From: Pseudomonas fluorescens
GTDB lineage: Bacteria > Pseudomonadota > Gammaproteobacteria > Pseudomonadales > Pseudomonadaceae
Direction: 5' to 3'
DNA length: 64,000 nt
Assembly: GCF_902497745.1 (NCBI RefSeq)
Contig: NZ_CABVHJ010000002.1
Coordinates: 310,001-374,000 of the forward strand
In this document: positions 63,946-64,000 of the stretch, piece after piece
How positions within the stretch are numbered: position 1 is the stretch's first letter
Layout of the letters: each line of letters begins with the position of its first letter
The notes under the pieces: model-generated
Seen by the model: the letters and a program-made list of their open reading frames with translations, nothing else
Database searches by the model: none
Told to the model about the DNA's origin: nothing
Made by a program: the position numbers and the translations under genes

Positions 63946-64000
63946 ATGACCGATCCAACCACAAAATCCACAGCCTTCGCCCCCTGCGACCATGTCGCCA
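63946..64000 (+). CDS. small protein, 3' end outside window (DUF3077-like?)
   Basis: An ATG at 63946 with the strong RBS TAAGGAGCTACACCG begins MTDPTTKSTAFAPCDHVA and runs past the window end. Only 18 codons are seen. The opening and the upstream leader look like small Pseudomonas proteins of the DUF3077 kind, whose function is unknown. The call is tentative. Confidence 0.5.
   Translation, partial: MTDPTTKSTAFAPCDHVA

Overview
The window is chromosomal DNA from a fluorescent Pseudomonas, most likely of the P. fluorescens complex. The evidence is the fapABCDEF functional-amyloid operon, a fadDx-type short-chain acyl-CoA operon, Pseudomonas-style lpxO, sfnG and nhaB, high G+C coding DNA, and two families of Pseudomonas REP palindromes scattered through the gaps: the GTGGGAGCGAGC(T/C)TGCTCGCG type and the TGTAGGAGCTGCCGAAGGCTGCGATC type. 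No rRNA, tRNA, CRISPR array, transposase or prophage was seen. Calls come from reading the sequence and from remembered family features; no database search was run.

Layout. 1-9.4 kb: branched-chain and short-chain acyl-CoA catabolism (3-hydroxyisobutyryl-CoA hydrolase and an acyl-CoA dehydrogenase on +; on - an acyl-CoA synthetase, 3-hydroxyacyl-CoA dehydrogenase, thiolase, acyl-CoA dehydrogenase and enoyl-CoA hydratase, with an AraC-type regulator upstream). 9.6-13.9 kb: a ferrous iron uptake operon (efeU, efeO, efeB and a second M75 protein) behind a Fur-box-like site. 14-18 kb: pssA, a TetR regulator, a DUF1348 protein and sfnG (dimethylsulfone monooxygenase) with a sigma-54 promoter. 18.3-24.6 kb: sulfite-exporter-type permease, nudC, a dienoyl-CoA isomerase-like crotonase, a CorA-like transporter, and a divergent pair made of a RimK-like ATP-grasp ligase and a GNAT-C39 peptidase fusion. 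24.7-39.9 kb: PQQ sugar dehydrogenase, ku, lpxO, ybiT, an MFS transporter, a secreted hydrolase, azoR/LysR, a YjbR protein, DUF1294/uppP, a chemoreceptor, and pnuC with a NadR-like nicotinamide riboside kinase.

39.9-46.7 kb holds the fap amyloid operon. It has a candidate sigma-54 promoter and TGAAACA motifs upstream, and a convergent gene for a VpsR-like sigma-54 activator downstream; the three fit one regulatory circuit. 47-56.3 kb: a small conserved protein, a delta-60-repeat protein, nhaB, gnd-zwf-HAD phosphatase, a 60-residue protein and a CptA-like phosphoethanolamine transferase. 56.3-58.7 kb: a FhuE-like siderophore receptor.

58.9-63.5 kb is the least understood part. Two consecutive genes encode proteins built of tandem Ig-like modules; the second ends in an AT-rich module unlike the rest. 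It is followed by decayed REP DNA and a structured leader in front of a small gene cut by the window end. The best candidates for new biology are this locus, the ATP-grasp/GNAT-C39 pair, the ~180-200 bp terminal-inverted-repeat element present twice (2163-2364 and 38573-38750), and possible micro-ORFs near 46.9 and 54.0 kb.
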